Assembly: GCF_937960835.1 (NCBI RefSeq) | Contig: NZ_CALGPC010000012.1 | Location: forward strand, 1-64,000 | From: an uncultured Ferrovibrio sp. | GTDB lineage: Bacteria; Pseudomonadota; Alphaproteobacteria; Ferrovibrionales; Ferrovibrionaceae | Direction: 5' to 3' | Length of the DNA stretch: 64,000 nt | In this document: positions 53,009-62,040 of the stretch, piece by piece | Position numbering within the stretch: position 1 is the first letter of the stretch | Layout: each line of letters begins with the position of its first letter | Notes under the pieces: model-generated | Told to the model about the DNA's origin: nothing | Seen by the model: the letters and a program-made list of their open reading frames with translations, nothing else | Database searches by the model: none | Position numbers and translations under genes: made by a program

Positions 53009-54187
53009 TCAGTATTTCAGCGGACCGGCAATCTGGACGAAGCGGCCCTTCTGGATCTGGTAGAGCAGCACTTCGTTCGTGCCGAGATGCTTGTCCGGGC
53101 CGAAATTGAGCACCGGGCCGCCGAAGATGTCGCGATAGCCCTGGATGCTTTCCAGCGCCTTCAGGAACTTCTCGGTGGTCAGGTCCTTGCCGGCCTTGTC
53201 CAGCGCCGTGATGATCAGGTTGGCCGTATTGGTGCCGTAGACGGCGCCGATATTCGGGTCGCTGCCAAACTTGGCCTTGTAGGCATCCCACCAGGCCGCG
53301 ACAGTGGCGTCCGCAGTATCGCGATAGGGCATCACCGTGCCGGCGCCGACATAGAGGCCCTCGGTGGCGCCGCCCGGCGCGCTGGCGACGATCTGGTCGA
53401 AGCTCGCCGACTGCGAGACGAAATCGACATCCGTCCAGCCCATCTTGCGCGCAGTGCCATAGGCGAGGATCGCGTCGCGCACGATGGCGCCCAGCGCCAC
53501 GAGATCGCAGCCGGCATTGCGCAGCTTGGTGATCTGGGCGGTGAAGTCGGTATCGGCCGGCTTGTTGGTCGTCGCCTCAACCAGCGGCAGGTTCATCGCC
53601 TTGGTCTGATCCTGCACGCCTTCCAGGATTTCCTTGCCGAAATCGGTGTCCTGATACAGCGTGCAGATCTTCTTGCGGCCATTCTTCTCGGCGACGTATT
53701 TAATGCCGGCGCGGATATGGTCGTAATAGCTGGAGATGGCCTGGAACTTCAGCGGATGGAACGGCTCGAACATCGAGCGGGCGGCGGTCACCGGGTTGAT
53801 GTTCGGAATGCCCGCCTTGAACTGCTCGGCAAACACCGCGTTGTTATGCGGCGTGCCCAGTGCGCCGGCCATCAGGAAGATCTTGTCGCGGTTGATCAGC
53901 TTGTTCGCTGCCTGCACCGCGCGCGGCACCTGGTACTGCGTATCCTCGACGATCAGGCGGATCTTACGGCCATGGATGCCGCCTTCGGCATTGACCTTGT
54001 CGAACTGCATGCGCATGGCATTGGACGAGCTCACGCCATAGGAAGCCGCCACGCCGGACAGATCGGTATGCATGCCGATCACGATTTCGCTCTTCGTCAC
54101 GCCCCGGACGTTCTGCGCCTGGGCCACGCCCGATATACCCGTGGCGGCAAGCAGCGCCGCCATCAACCCCAATGATTTAAACCGCAT
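53009..54187 (-). CDS. ABC transporter periplasmic binding protein, LivJ type (copy 4)
   Basis: 392 residues. Signal peptide LGLMAALLAATGISGVAQAQ. Near twin of copy 3. It is nearest to the acyl-CoA ligase (65 bases downstream of it) and the liv permease genes, so it is probably the original receptor of the operon. GGGAG ribosome site about 20 bases before the ATG, with GAAAGAAAGAG between. Delivers ligand to the LivH/LivM permease by family knowledge. Confidence 0.93.
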   Translation of the reverse strand: MRFKSLGLMAALLAATGISGVAQAQNVRGVTKSEIVIGMHTDLSGVAASYGVSSSNAMRMQFDKVNAEGGIHGRKIRLIVEDTQYQVPRAVQAANKLINRDKIFLMAGALGTPHNNAVFAEQFKAGIPNINPVTAARSMFEPFHPLKFQAISSYYDHIRAGIKYVAEKNGRKKICTLYQDTDFGKEILEGVQDQTKAMNLPLVEATTNKPADTDFTAQITKLRNAGCDLVALGAIVRDAILAYGTARKMGWTDVDFVSQSASFDQIVASAPGGATEGLYVGAGTVMPYRDTADATVAAWWDAYKAKFGSDPNIGAVYGTNTANLIITALDKAGKDLTTEKFLKALESIQGYRDIFGGPVLNFGPDKHLGTNEVLLYQIQKGRFVQIAGPLKY

Positions 54188-54252
54188 CTCTTTCTTTCGC
54201 TCCCTCTCTAGGCAGGCTTCACACCATGCTTTTTTGATAACCGTGCGGCGTT

Positions 54253-56127
54253 TTACGCGTCCGCTCCGGCATACATTTCATCAATCAACGCCTTGTACTT
54301 CTCGTTGACGAATTTGCGCTTCAGTTTCATCGTCGGCGTCAATTCGTCGTCTTCCGCCGTCAACTGCTGGTCGATCAGGCGAAACTTCTTGATCGTCTCG
54401 ACCCGGGCGAAATTCTTGTTGACCTTCTCGATCTCTTCCCAGATCAGCTCCTGCACCTCCTTGGCGTGGCACAGCGAGGCGAAGTTGGTGAAGGGCACGT
54501 TCAGGTCCTGGGCGAACTTCACCACATTCTCGTGGTCGATCATGATCAGGCAGGTGAGGTACTTGCGCCGGTCGCCGATCACCACCGCATCCGAGATATA
54601 GGGGCTGAATTTCAGCTGGTTCTCGATCTCCGACGGTGTGATGTTCTTGCCGCCCGCCGTGATGATGATGTCCTTCATCCGGTCCGTGATGCGGTACCAG
54701 CCCTCGTTGTCGACCACGCCGACATCGCCGGTATGCAGCCAGCCATCGACGATGGTCTCCGCCGTCTTGGACGGGTTGTTCAGATAGCCCATGAAGACAT
54801 GCGGGCCCTTGAGCAGGATTTCGCCCTCGGGGCTGAGCTTGACTTCGGTATTCGGCACCGCCTTGCCGATCGAGCCGAGCTTGACCTCGCCTTCCGGCGG
54901 CGCCGTGGCGAGACCGACATTCTCGGTCTGACCATAGACTTCGCGCATGTCCTTGCCCAGCGCCAGATACCATTTGATCAGGTCAGGCGAAATCGGCGCC
55001 GCGCCCGTCAGCAGCCACTTGCAGCGGTCGATGCCGATCATGCGCTTTATGTTCTTGAGCACCAGATGATCGGCCAGCCAGAAGGCGATCTTCAGCCCCA
55101 GTGACGGCTGTCGTCCCTCCAGGCGGCATTGCGCCAGCTTGTAGCCGATGCCCAAAGCTGTCTTGTAGGCCCATTTACCGACGGTCGTTGCATCCTTCAT
55201 GCGGATGGCGATGGCCGAGTAGAACTTTTCCCACAGGCGCGGCACGGCGAAAAAGACGGTCGGCTGCACTTCCTGGAGATTCTGCGGTACCGTTTCCGGG
55301 CTTTCGGCAAAGTTCACCGTCGAGCCGGAACGGAGCGGCCAGAGCAGCGAGAAGCCGCGCTCCGCGATATGGCAAAGCGGCAGGAAGCTGAGCTGCTCGT
55401 CATGGGTGGTCTGATCCAGCAGGCGGCCGGCATTCTCCATCTGGAACAGCAGATTGCGATGGCTGATCATCGCCCCCTTCGGCGCGCCGGTGGTACCCGA
55501 GGTATAGATCAGGATGGCGAGATCATCCGGCTTGCCCTTGGCCAGTTCAGCTTCCCAATAGCCGGGATTGGCTTTTTCGAAATCGCGGCCGAGCTGCAGC
55601 AGTTGCTCGAAACTGATCACCATCGGATCGTGGAAGTCCGTCAGGCCCTCCATGTCGATGACAACGATCTTCTTCAAGGTCGGGCATCGGTCGCGCACCT
55701 CCAGCACCTTGTCGAGCTGCTCGTCATTCTCAGCCACATAGATGACCGTGCGGCTGTCGTTGACGATGTACTCGACCTGCTTGGAGGAATCGGTGGTGTA
55801 GATGCCATTCGTCACGCCGCCGACGCCCTGGCAGCCGAGATCGGCAAAGAGCCATTCGGGATTGCCTTCCGAGATGATCGAAACCACCTCGCCGCGCCTT
55901 AGCCCCAGTGCGACAAAGCCGAGGCCGGCATGCTTGACGTTGTTGCCGTAGTCGGTCCAGGTGATCGAGCGCCAGATGCCGAGATCCTTCTCGCGCATCG
56001 CGACCTTGGAGCCGCGCTCGGCCACCTTGCGCCAGAAATACCGCGGCAGCGTGTCCCGCTCGATGATTTCGAGGATGTCGGCGTCGATGAGCACGCCCGT
56101 CTTCGGATCGACCGCTTTGCCATGCAT
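54253..56127 (-). CDS. Long-chain-type acyl-CoA ligase (AMP-forming)
   Basis: 624 residues, ANL superfamily. The AMP-binding P-loop is DLAILIYTSGTTGAPKGAMI, motif A5 is MREVYGQTENVG, and WLHTGDVGVVDNEGWYRITD and RMKDIIITAGGKNITPSEIE are motifs A7-A8. The length, internal insertion and FAA1-like layout match long-chain fatty-acid or aryl/alkyl acid CoA ligases. Placement between a binding protein and livF suggests it activates the acid imported by this ABC transporter. GGGAGGAC ribosome site precedes the ATG. Confidence 0.93.
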   Translation of the reverse strand: MHGKAVDPKTGVLIDADILEIIERDTLPRYFWRKVAERGSKVAMREKDLGIWRSITWTDYGNNVKHAGLGFVALGLRRGEVVSIISEGNPEWLFADLGCQGVGGVTNGIYTTDSSKQVEYIVNDSRTVIYVAENDEQLDKVLEVRDRCPTLKKIVVIDMEGLTDFHDPMVISFEQLLQLGRDFEKANPGYWEAELAKGKPDDLAILIYTSGTTGAPKGAMISHRNLLFQMENAGRLLDQTTHDEQLSFLPLCHIAERGFSLLWPLRSGSTVNFAESPETVPQNLQEVQPTVFFAVPRLWEKFYSAIAIRMKDATTVGKWAYKTALGIGYKLAQCRLEGRQPSLGLKIAFWLADHLVLKNIKRMIGIDRCKWLLTGAAPISPDLIKWYLALGKDMREVYGQTENVGLATAPPEGEVKLGSIGKAVPNTEVKLSPEGEILLKGPHVFMGYLNNPSKTAETIVDGWLHTGDVGVVDNEGWYRITDRMKDIIITAGGKNITPSEIENQLKFSPYISDAVVIGDRRKYLTCLIMIDHENVVKFAQDLNVPFTNFASLCHAKEVQELIWEEIEKVNKNFARVETIKKFRLIDQQLTAEDDELTPTMKLKRKFVNEKYKALIDEMYAGADA

Positions 56128-56165
56128 GATGGCGTCCTCCCTGGTGGCGGTGGTTTTGGTTCAGT

Positions 56166-56942
<777 letters not shown>

Positions 56943-56946
56943 GACA

Positions 56947-57705
56947 TCAGCCTCCCAGATAGGCCTTGATGACTTCGGGATGGCTCTGCACCTCCTGCGG
57001 GGTGCCGAGCGCCAGGACACGGCCGTAATTGAGCGCCAGCACGCGATCGGAGACCTCGTTCACCAGTCCCATATCATGCTCGACCATCAGCACCGTGATC
57101 CCAAGCTCGTTCTTGATGTCCTGAATCCACCAGGCCATGTCCTCGGTCTCTTCCGTGTTGAGGCCGGAGGACGGCTCATCCAGCAGCAGCAGCTTCGGCT
57201 CGCTGCATAGCGCGCGGGCCAGTTCCACCACCTTGCGCGCGCCGTAAGGCAAATTGACGATCAGCGTGTCGCGGTAATGCTGCAGATCGAGGAAGTCGAT
57301 GACATGCTCGACCTTCTCGCGGTGCTCCAGTTCGCGCTTGCGCACGCTGGGCAGGAACAGCATGTCGGCAATGGCATTGCCGCCGCGATGGGCATGGCGG
57401 CCGAGCAGCAGGTTCTGCAGCACAGTGGCATGCTCGAACAGCTCTATATTCTGGAAGGTCCGTGCGATCCCCAGTGCCGCGATCTTGTGCGGAGGCACGG
57501 TGGTGATGTCGTTGCCTTCGAAGATCAGCCGGCCTTCGGTCGGGTTGTAGATGCGGCTGATCAGATTGAACACCGTCGTCTTGCCGGCGCCGTTCGGACC
57601 GATGATGGTGAAGACCTGGCCCTTCTCGATGCCAAAGCTGACGCCGTCGACGGCCTTGATGCCGCCGAAATTGATGGCGAGGTTGTCGGCCTGGAACAGC
57701 ATCAC
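56947..57705 (-). CDS. livG: HAAT-type ABC transporter ATP-binding protein LivG
   Basis: 252 residues. Walker A GPNGAGKTTVFNLISRIYNP, signature-like LPYGARKVVELARAL (the degenerate LSYG form usual for LivG), Walker B LLLLDEPSSGLN and H-loop MVEHD. It overlaps livM by four bases, showing translational coupling. Forms the ATPase pair with LivF. Confidence 0.96.
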   Translation of the reverse strand: MMLFQADNLAINFGGIKAVDGVSFGIEKGQVFTIIGPNGAGKTTVFNLISRIYNPTEGRLIFEGNDITTVPPHKIAALGIARTFQNIELFEHATVLQNLLLGRHAHRGGNAIADMLFLPSVRKRELEHREKVEHVIDFLDLQHYRDTLIVNLPYGARKVVELARALCSEPKLLLLDEPSSGLNTEETEDMAWWIQDIKNELGITVLMVEHDMGLVNEVSDRVLALNYGRVLALGTPQEVQSHPEVIKAYLGG

Positions 57706-58778
57706 CGGAAGCGCTCCGACTTGGTATAGGTCTTCTGCCGCTTGAAGGTGGCCTTCTTGTAGAGCGGGAAGAGCGAGAAATAGAGCTTCACCTTGAGCCA
57801 GCGGCCATAGATGCCGAGCGGCTCGAACAGGATGAAGAAGACCAGGATCACGCCGAATAATCCGGGCTCCAGACCCGGCTGCCGCGCGATGTTGTCAGGC
57901 AGGTAATCGCGCATGATGGCAATCAGCTGCGGCAGCGAGCCGACGAAGATCGCGCCGTAGATGGCGCCATGGATCGAGCCCAGGCCGCCGACCACGACCA
58001 TCAGCAGAAGCTGGATCGACAGCAGGATGTTGAAGGCATCCGGCGCCAGATAGCCGATCTTGTGGGCGAACAGCGTGCCGCCGAAGCCGGTGAAGCCGGC
58101 CGAGATGGCGAAAGCCAGGGTCTTGTAGAGCGACAGATTCACGCCCATCGACTGTGCCGCGATCTCGGAATCGCGAATGGCGATGAAGGCGCGGCCGGTC
58201 GGCGAGCGCAGAAGGTTCAGCGCCGCCAGCACGGCCAGGATCAGCGCGCCGAGGCAGAGATAGTAGAAGAAGACGTCATCGGTGATCGACATGCCGAAGA
58301 TTTCCGGCCGGTCGACCGGGAAGCCGGCAAAGCCGCCCGTGACGTCCTCCCAGCGGATCAGGATCTGCTCGATGATGAAGGCGAAGGCCAGCGTGGCGAT
58401 GGCCAGATAAATGCCGGTCAGCCGCAGCGCCGGGAAGCCGATCACCGCGCCGATGAAGGCCGACAGCAGCGTTGCCGCGGGCACCGACAGCACAAAGGGC
58501 ACGCCCATCTTGAGCAGCACCGCATGGGTGTAGGCGCCGATGCCGAGGAAGGCGGCATGGCCGAGCGAGACCTGCCCCGTGAAGCCGGTCAGCAGCATCA
58601 GACCGATGCCGACGATGGCGAGGATCAGCACATAGGAAATCTCGCCGAGCCAGAAATTCTCCAGCACCAGCGGGGCAAGGAGAAGGGCGGCGATCAGCAG
58701 GCCGTACCAGAACCGGTCGACATTGTCGCGGAACAGGTTGATGTCTTGGTTGTAATGGGTCTTGAAGAAGAAACGCAT
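57702..58778 (-). CDS. livM: HAAT-type ABC transporter permease LivM
   Basis: 358 residues, about ten membrane helices. GFTGQVSLGHAAFLGIGAYT (about 66-85) is the conserved LivM motif, and the coupling segment is ALNLLRSPTGRAFIAIRDSE. The cytoplasmic C-terminus is extended (LKVKLYFSLFPLYKKATFKR) and basic, longer than in the classical E. coli protein. Confidence 0.95.
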   Translation of the reverse strand: MRFFFKTHYNQDINLFRDNVDRFWYGLLIAALLLAPLVLENFWLGEISYVLILAIVGIGLMLLTGFTGQVSLGHAAFLGIGAYTHAVLLKMGVPFVLSVPAATLLSAFIGAVIGFPALRLTGIYLAIATLAFAFIIEQILIRWEDVTGGFAGFPVDRPEIFGMSITDDVFFYYLCLGALILAVLAALNLLRSPTGRAFIAIRDSEIAAQSMGVNLSLYKTLAFAISAGFTGFGGTLFAHKIGYLAPDAFNILLSIQLLLMVVVGGLGSIHGAIYGAIFVGSLPQLIAIMRDYLPDNIARQPGLEPGLFGVILVFFILFEPLGIYGRWLKVKLYFSLFPLYKKATFKRQKTYTKSERFR

Positions 58779-58793
58779 TGCCTGAAGCCTCGC

Positions 58794-59666
58794 CTAGACC
58801 CGCTTGCGGCCGATATTGCCGAACAGTCCCTGCGGGCGCAGGAACAGCACAGCCAGGATCACCACGTAAGCCGCTACGTCCTTGAAGCCCTCAGCCATGT
58901 AGACGCCGGAAAATTGTTCGATCACGCCGATCACCAGGCCGCCGATCACCGCGCCCGGGATCGAGCCGAAACCGCCCAGCACCGCGGCAGCAAAGGCCTT
59001 CAGGCCCAGCAGGCCGATGGTGACATCGATCAGCGCCACCGGCGCCAGCAGGATGCCGGCCACCGCGGCAACGCCGGCGGAGATCGCCCAGATCAGCGAG
59101 AAGATCATCTTCACCGGGATGCCCATGTAATAGGCGGCGAGCTGGTTCTGCGAAGCCGCCTGCATGGCGATGCCGATCCGGGTGTAGCGGAAGAAGGCAT
59201 ACAGCGCGGCGCAGAGCAGCGCGGTGCCGACCACGATGGAGACATTCACATCAGCGATGACGAAACCGCCGATGCGGGTAACGCCATCGGTAAACGGCGT
59301 GGCGAAAGCCCGCGTCTCGGTGCCCCAGATCATCGAGGCGGCAGCGCGGAAGATGAAGCCAAGGCCGATGGTAAGCATCACCACGGCGAACTGCGGCTGC
59401 CCGATCACCTGGCGCAGCACGATGGTATCCAGCACATATCCGAATACCGCCATGAACAGCACGGCGCCAATGAAGGCAAGCCAGTAATTGAAGCCCATCA
59501 TTTCGATCAGGGTGAAGGCCACGAAGGCGCCCAGCATCAGCAGGTCGCCCTGGGCGAAGTTCACCATCTCGGTGGCTTTGTAGATGAGCACGAAGCCAAG
59601 GGCGATCAGGCCGTAAATGCAGCCGGCCGCCAGCCCGTTCAGCAGCAATTGGACAAACTCAGACAG
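58794..59666 (-). CDS. livH: HAAT-type ABC transporter permease LivH, probable CTG start
   Basis: 290 residues if begun at CTG 59666. The family-type beginning is SEFVQLLLNGLAAGCIYGLI and the motif KATEMVNFAQGDLLMLGAFV follows; the coupling loop is YTRIGIAMQAASQNQLAAYY. There is no ATG, GTG or TTG at the expected start. The only strong ribosome site, GGGGAGGAGGG, ends four bases before CTG 59666. An in-frame ATG at 59741 would add 25 residues of unlike sequence with no ribosome site. First gene of the operon livH-livM-livG-livF-acyl-CoA ligase. Confidence 0.9.
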   Translation of the reverse strand: MSEFVQLLLNGLAAGCIYGLIALGFVLIYKATEMVNFAQGDLLMLGAFVAFTLIEMMGFNYWLAFIGAVLFMAVFGYVLDTIVLRQVIGQPQFAVVMLTIGLGFIFRAAASMIWGTETRAFATPFTDGVTRIGGFVIADVNVSIVVGTALLCAALYAFFRYTRIGIAMQAASQNQLAAYYMGIPVKMIFSLIWAISAGVAAVAGILLAPVALIDVTIGLLGLKAFAAAVLGGFGSIPGAVIGGLVIGVIEQFSGVYMAEGFKDVAAYVVILAVLFLRPQGLFGNIGRKRV

Positions 59667-59781
59667 GTTGCCCTCCTCCCCATGTCTAGGCGATTCTTTG
59701 GTGTCGCCATGAAGTGCTGGCACATTAGGAAGAGGTCGCATCGCGGTCAATCGGTTTCACGCTCGGATGAACGCTAATCAC

Positions 59782-59796
59782 TTGACGTTACGTCAA
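59782..59796. promoter_or_regulatory. Perfect palindrome TTGACGTTACGTCAA upstream of livH and the MBL gene
   Basis: Seven-base arms TTGACGT and ACGTCAA around one base, in the intergenic region between divergent livH and the metallo-beta-lactamase-fold gene. It is 32 bases before the MBL ATG and 116 before the CTG of livH. ACGT-containing palindromes of this shape are typical operators of regulators of acyl-CoA and branched-chain catabolism, for example MerR-type LiuR. The regulator is not in the window. Confidence 0.6.
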
Positions 59797-59827
59797 TTTT
59801 CACCATTTCGATGCCTAAGGAGCAGGC

Positions 59828-60742
59828 ATGGCCATCCCCTTCGTCAAAGAGCTCGATTTCGCCTACGGACAGGCTGCTGAACTCAGCCCCCGTGTGCGGC
59901 GCATCGTGGCCCGCAACCCTTCCGCCTTCACCTTCCATGGTACAGGCACTTACATCGTGGGCCGTGGCAAAGATGTGGCCGTAATCGATCCCGGCCCGGA
60001 TGACGAAGCGCATGTCAGGGCGCTGCTCGACGCGCTGGATGGCGAAACCGTTACGCATATCCTGATCACGCATACCCATCGCGATCACTCGCCGGCCGCA
60101 GCCTTGCTCAAGCGCATCACCGGCGCGCCGACCTATGGCTTCGGCCCGCACCCGGTTCCAAAGGGCGGCCTCGCTGTCGAAGAAGGCGGCGACCATGATT
60201 TCACGCCCGATCACGTCTTGAGTGACGGCGACACGGTCAGCGGGGCCGGCTGGACGCTGACCGCCCTGCATACGCCGGGGCATATTTCGAACCATCTCTG
60301 CTTCGCCCTGAAGGAAGAGCAGGCACTGTTCTCCGGCGATCATGTGATGGGCTGGTCAACCACGGTGATCTCCCCGCCCGACGGCAGCATGACCGAGTAT
60401 TACGCCAGCCTGCGCCGCCTGCTGCCGCGCGAGGAGCGGCGCTTCTACCCGACCCATGGCGCGCCGGTCGATGAAGGCACCACCGGTGTTCAGCCGCAGA
60501 ATTTCGTGCAGGCTTTGCTTCAGCATCGCGAGGCCCGCGAGGCGCAGATCGTCGACTGCCTCAAGCGCAACGGCCCGCAGAGCATCCCGCAAATGGTTGC
60601 CGCCATGTATGCCGACGTGCCGGTCTATCTGCATCCTGCTGCCGCCCGTTCCGTGCTGGCGCATCTGATCCATATGGCGGCCGAGGGGCGCGTGAAAGCG
60701 GATGGGCAAGTGAGCGAAACTGCCGTGTATCATTTGCCTTAA
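59828..60742 (+). CDS. MBL-fold metallo-hydrolase (LACTB2-like)
   Basis: 304 residues. The metal-binding HTHRDH (THTHRDHSPAAALLKRIT, about 81-98), HTPGHISNH, GDHVMGW and THGAPV motifs are complete for two zinc ions. The C-terminal 80 residues form a winged-helix-like tail (LKRNGPQSIPQMVAAMYADV) as in LACTB2/RNase-like subfamily members. Substrate may be a thioester or RNA; unknown. AAGGAG ribosome site. It shares the ACGT palindrome region with livH and is followed 26 bases later by an FAD enzyme. Confidence 0.9.
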   Translation: MAIPFVKELDFAYGQAAELSPRVRRIVARNPSAFTFHGTGTYIVGRGKDVAVIDPGPDDEAHVRALLDALDGETVTHILITHTHRDHSPAAALLKRITGAPTYGFGPHPVPKGGLAVEEGGDHDFTPDHVLSDGDTVSGAGWTLTALHTPGHISNHLCFALKEEQALFSGDHVMGWSTTVISPPDGSMTEYYASLRRLLPREERRFYPTHGAPVDEGTTGVQPQNFVQALLQHREAREAQIVDCLKRNGPQSIPQMVAAMYADVPVYLHPAAARSVLAHLIHMAAEGRVKADGQVSETAVYHLP

Positions 60743-60768
60743 CCCCGCTCTCCAGGTAGGAGCCGATC

Positions 60769-62031
60769 ATGGCTGCGGCATCAGACTGCGATATTGCCGT
60801 CGTCGGCGGCGGCCCCGCGGGGTTGATGCTGGGCTTCCTCCTGGCCCGCGCCGGCATCCGGGTCATTGTGCTGGAAAAGCATGCCGATTTCCTCCGCGAC
60901 TTTCGCGGCGACACCATCCACGCCTCCACGCTCGACCTGATGCATGAGCTGGGTCTGCTGGAGGCATTCCTGAAGCTGCCGCATCAGCGCATCACCCGGC
61001 TGGAAGCCGCCTTCGGGAAGGACAAAATGGTGCTCGGCGACACCAGCCGTCTGCCAGCGCGCTGCAAGTTCGTGGCGATCATGCCGCAGTGGGATTTCCT
61101 CGATTTCACGGCCAAACAGGGCCGCCGCTATCCGGGTTTTGACCTGCGGATGTCCTGCAAGGCGCAGAGCCTTCTTTTCGATGATCGTGAGCGCGTCTGC
61201 GGTGTGCAGACGCGCTGGGCTGACGGCAGCACGCCTGAAGACATACGAGCCAATCTGGTTGTTGCCTGCGATGGCCGCCATTCGGCGCTGCGCGACCAGA
61301 TGATCGGCCGCGGTGATCTGGAAAAGATCGAGCGTGGCGCCGCCATCGACGCGTTATGGTTCCGCCTGCCGCGTCAGGCGCAGGATCCGAGCTCAGTCGG
61401 ACTATGCGTTGCCGCCGGGCGTGCGCTCATCATGATCGCGCGCGGCGACTATTTTCAATGCGGCTATATCATAGCCAAGGACAGTCTGCCGGCATTGCAG
61501 GCGAAAGGCATCGGCGCACTGCAGGACGGCATTGCCGCACTCGCGCCCTTCATGGCCGGGCGCGTCGCAGCCCTGACGGATTGGGAGGCAGTGAAGCTGC
61601 TGACCGTGCAGGTCAACCGGCTGCAGAAGTGGCACCGGCCAGGCCTGCTCTGCATCGGCGATGCCGCCCACGCCATGTCGCCGGTTGGCGGCGTGGGCGT
61701 CAACCTGGCCATCCAGGATGCGGTGGCCGCCGCCAATCTGCTGTATCGCGGCATCTCTGCCGGTGAAGATCTCGATACTGTGGCGGCGCGGGTGCAGGAA
61801 CGGCGGGAATGGCCCACCAAGCTGATCCAGGCGGGTCAGGTTGCCGTGCAGAACACCCTGGCCGAACGGTATCTATCGCTGCCGGCGGAAATGGCCGGAC
61901 CAATCCGCGCGCCTTTGCCGCTGCGCCTGGTCGATGCGGTGCCGACCCTGCAGCGTTTGCTGGCGCGTCTTGTCGCCGTTGGACCACGGCCTGAACATGT
62001 TGCCACACCCGACTGCCGTGCCGCATTTTAG
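60769..62031 (+). CDS. FAD-dependent aromatic-ring-type monooxygenase
   Basis: 420 residues. Rossmann FAD motif DIAVVGGGPAGLMLGFLLAR, DG motif NLVVACDGRHSALRDQMIG and GD motif GLLCIGDAAHAMSPVGGVGV are in the order of class A flavoprotein monooxygenases (PHBH/UbiH group). These hydroxylate aromatic rings with NAD(P)H and oxygen. It lies in the same direction as the MBL gene and could form a two-gene operon. Substrate unknown. Confidence 0.9.
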   Translation: MAAASDCDIAVVGGGPAGLMLGFLLARAGIRVIVLEKHADFLRDFRGDTIHASTLDLMHELGLLEAFLKLPHQRITRLEAAFGKDKMVLGDTSRLPARCKFVAIMPQWDFLDFTAKQGRRYPGFDLRMSCKAQSLLFDDRERVCGVQTRWADGSTPEDIRANLVVACDGRHSALRDQMIGRGDLEKIERGAAIDALWFRLPRQAQDPSSVGLCVAAGRALIMIARGDYFQCGYIIAKDSLPALQAKGIGALQDGIAALAPFMAGRVAALTDWEAVKLLTVQVNRLQKWHRPGLLCIGDAAHAMSPVGGVGVNLAIQDAVAAANLLYRGISAGEDLDTVAARVQERREWPTKLIQAGQVAVQNTLAERYLSLPAEMAGPIRAPLPLRLVDAVPTLQRLLARLVAVGPRPEHVATPDCRAAF

Positions 62032-62040
62032 GCACCAGCG

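Noticed and set aside
57969..59777. Open frame of 602 codons on the plus strand, Gln/His-rich
   Set aside because: Antisense to livM and livH; composition is the mirror of membrane-helix codons.
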